A stretch of DNA of 13,233 nt, taken from assembly GCA_027294925.1 (NCBI GenBank), contig JAPULM010000275.1, forward strand, positions 1 to 13,233. The letters are read 5' to 3'. The position numbers and the translations under genes were made by a program. The notes below the pieces were generated by a model. The model was given only the letters and a program-made list of their open reading frames with translations. It searched no databases and had not been told where the DNA came from. Position 1 is the stretch's first letter. Each line of letters begins with the position of its first letter. Positions 12,847 to 13,233 of this stretch are shown here, in pieces. The DNA is from a bacterium (GTDB lineage Bacteria > Tectomicrobia > Entotheonellia > Entotheonellales > Entotheonellaceae).

Positions 12847-13233
12847 CTATGATTTGGTTTTTGACGGGAGAACTGCGCATGCCGTACCTATAGCGGTTCG
12901 TTCGCCACGTTGATTCTCAGCCCAGATATCACATTCCACAATCGGCTCCGGCCCGTCCATGCGTTTGGCTGTTACCACGCCCGTACAGCGCGTCAAATCA
13001 CCGATGATATTAAACTGTCTGACCTGGACATTAAGGGTTTTGAGCCAGCCGTCGTCGCCGATCCAATTACTCATTAAATGCCCTAACCAGGAAACGCGTT
13101 GTGGTCCATAATCATAGGCGCCGGGAGCACCAACCGCCTTGGCAAATGCATGGTCCCAGTGCACGCGTTCGGGAATATCGTGGATGCCAAGTTCATTACG
13201 AATATAGGCGGCAGGGTGGCGTTGGCGAAATCG
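12847..13233 (-). CDS. MaoC-like hot-dog acyl dehydratase (C-terminal part; 5' end beyond window)
   Basis: The frame is open to the right edge, giving 128 visible residues with no native start. A GTG at 13162-13164 would open the frame internally but cuts the conserved fold. The visible part shows the hot-dog pattern of MaoC/acyl-dehydratase proteins: 'IHDIPERVHWDHAFAKAVGAPGAYDYGPQRVSWLGHLMSNWIGDDG', corresponding to the family's 'H.D...A...G.pg...G......l...l..W.G', then 'VQVRQFNIIGDLTRCTGVVTAKR' and 'VECDIWAENQRGERTAIGTACAVLP'. The family hydrates enoyl-CoA or dehydrates 3-hydroxyacyl-CoA. The upstream Asp of the usual Asp-His pair is six rather than five residues before the His here, so activity is uncertain. 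Such domains are often paired with a second hot-dog gene, which would lie beyond the window. It is 221 bp upstream of ricT on the same strand. Confidence 0.8.
   Translation of the reverse strand, partial: RFRQRHPAAYIRNELGIHDIPERVHWDHAFAKAVGAPGAYDYGPQRVSWLGHLMSNWIGDDGWLKTLNVQVRQFNIIGDLTRCTGVVTAKRMDGPEPIVECDIWAENQRGERTAIGTACAVLPSKTKS

Overview
The window is bacterial, roughly half GC, and tightly packed with genes. It looks like a Gram-negative or otherwise diderm, free-living organism. Grounds for this are an exported Cys-repeat protein, a periplasmic-type sugar-binding protein, an AstA/AstB pair of the arginine succinyltransferase pathway, and a RicT/PSP1-type protein as found in Firmicutes, Deltaproteobacteria and several uncultured phyla. 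The proteins match their families clearly but are divergent from enterobacterial versions. I would guess a non-gammaproteobacterial or candidate-phylum lineage, and cannot name it.

Layout. Positions 1-493 (minus) hold the 5' part of a secreted protein in which NPCNPCAAK repeats flank a small beta-rich domain. A gene-free divergent spacer (494-980) follows; its right half contains nested inverted repeats that could form a structured leader. Positions 981-3804 (plus) are a three-gene CUT1-type carbohydrate ABC importer (binding protein and two permeases) coupled by GTGA overlaps, with no ATPase gene following. A second gene-free spacer (3805-4287) contains a long imperfect hairpin. A minus-strand HDOD signalling protein (4288-5154) comes next, then the two-gene operon astB-astA (minus, 5413-7790). 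astB has a near-leaderless promoter candidate overlapped by an 8-bp dyad. A VOC-superfamily protein (plus, 7927-8373) faces a minus-strand run that, in transcription order, is: MaoC-like hot-dog dehydratase (partial, window edge), ricT, moaA, a secreted DUF302 protein, and a 14-helix DHA2-type MFS exporter.

How the genes work together. The ABC genes form one import machine that probably shares an ATPase encoded elsewhere. AstB and AstA would carry out the first two steps of arginine succinylation and dihydrolysis; the remaining steps (astC/D/E) are not in view. MoaA starts molybdenum cofactor synthesis. RicT belongs to a family that, in Bacillus, carries Fe-S clusters and affects RNA processing and development. 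DUF302 and the MFS exporter are close enough to moaA to be co-transcribed, but no functional link is evident.

I see no tRNA, rRNA, CRISPR array, insertion sequence, phage gene or textbook Rho-independent terminator. The most notable items are the Cys-repeat protein, the astB operator/promoter arrangement, the palindromic structure upstream of ricT, the tandem 10-bp palindromes upstream of moaA, and the Cys/Gly-rich tail of RicT. None amounts to clear proof of a new system.
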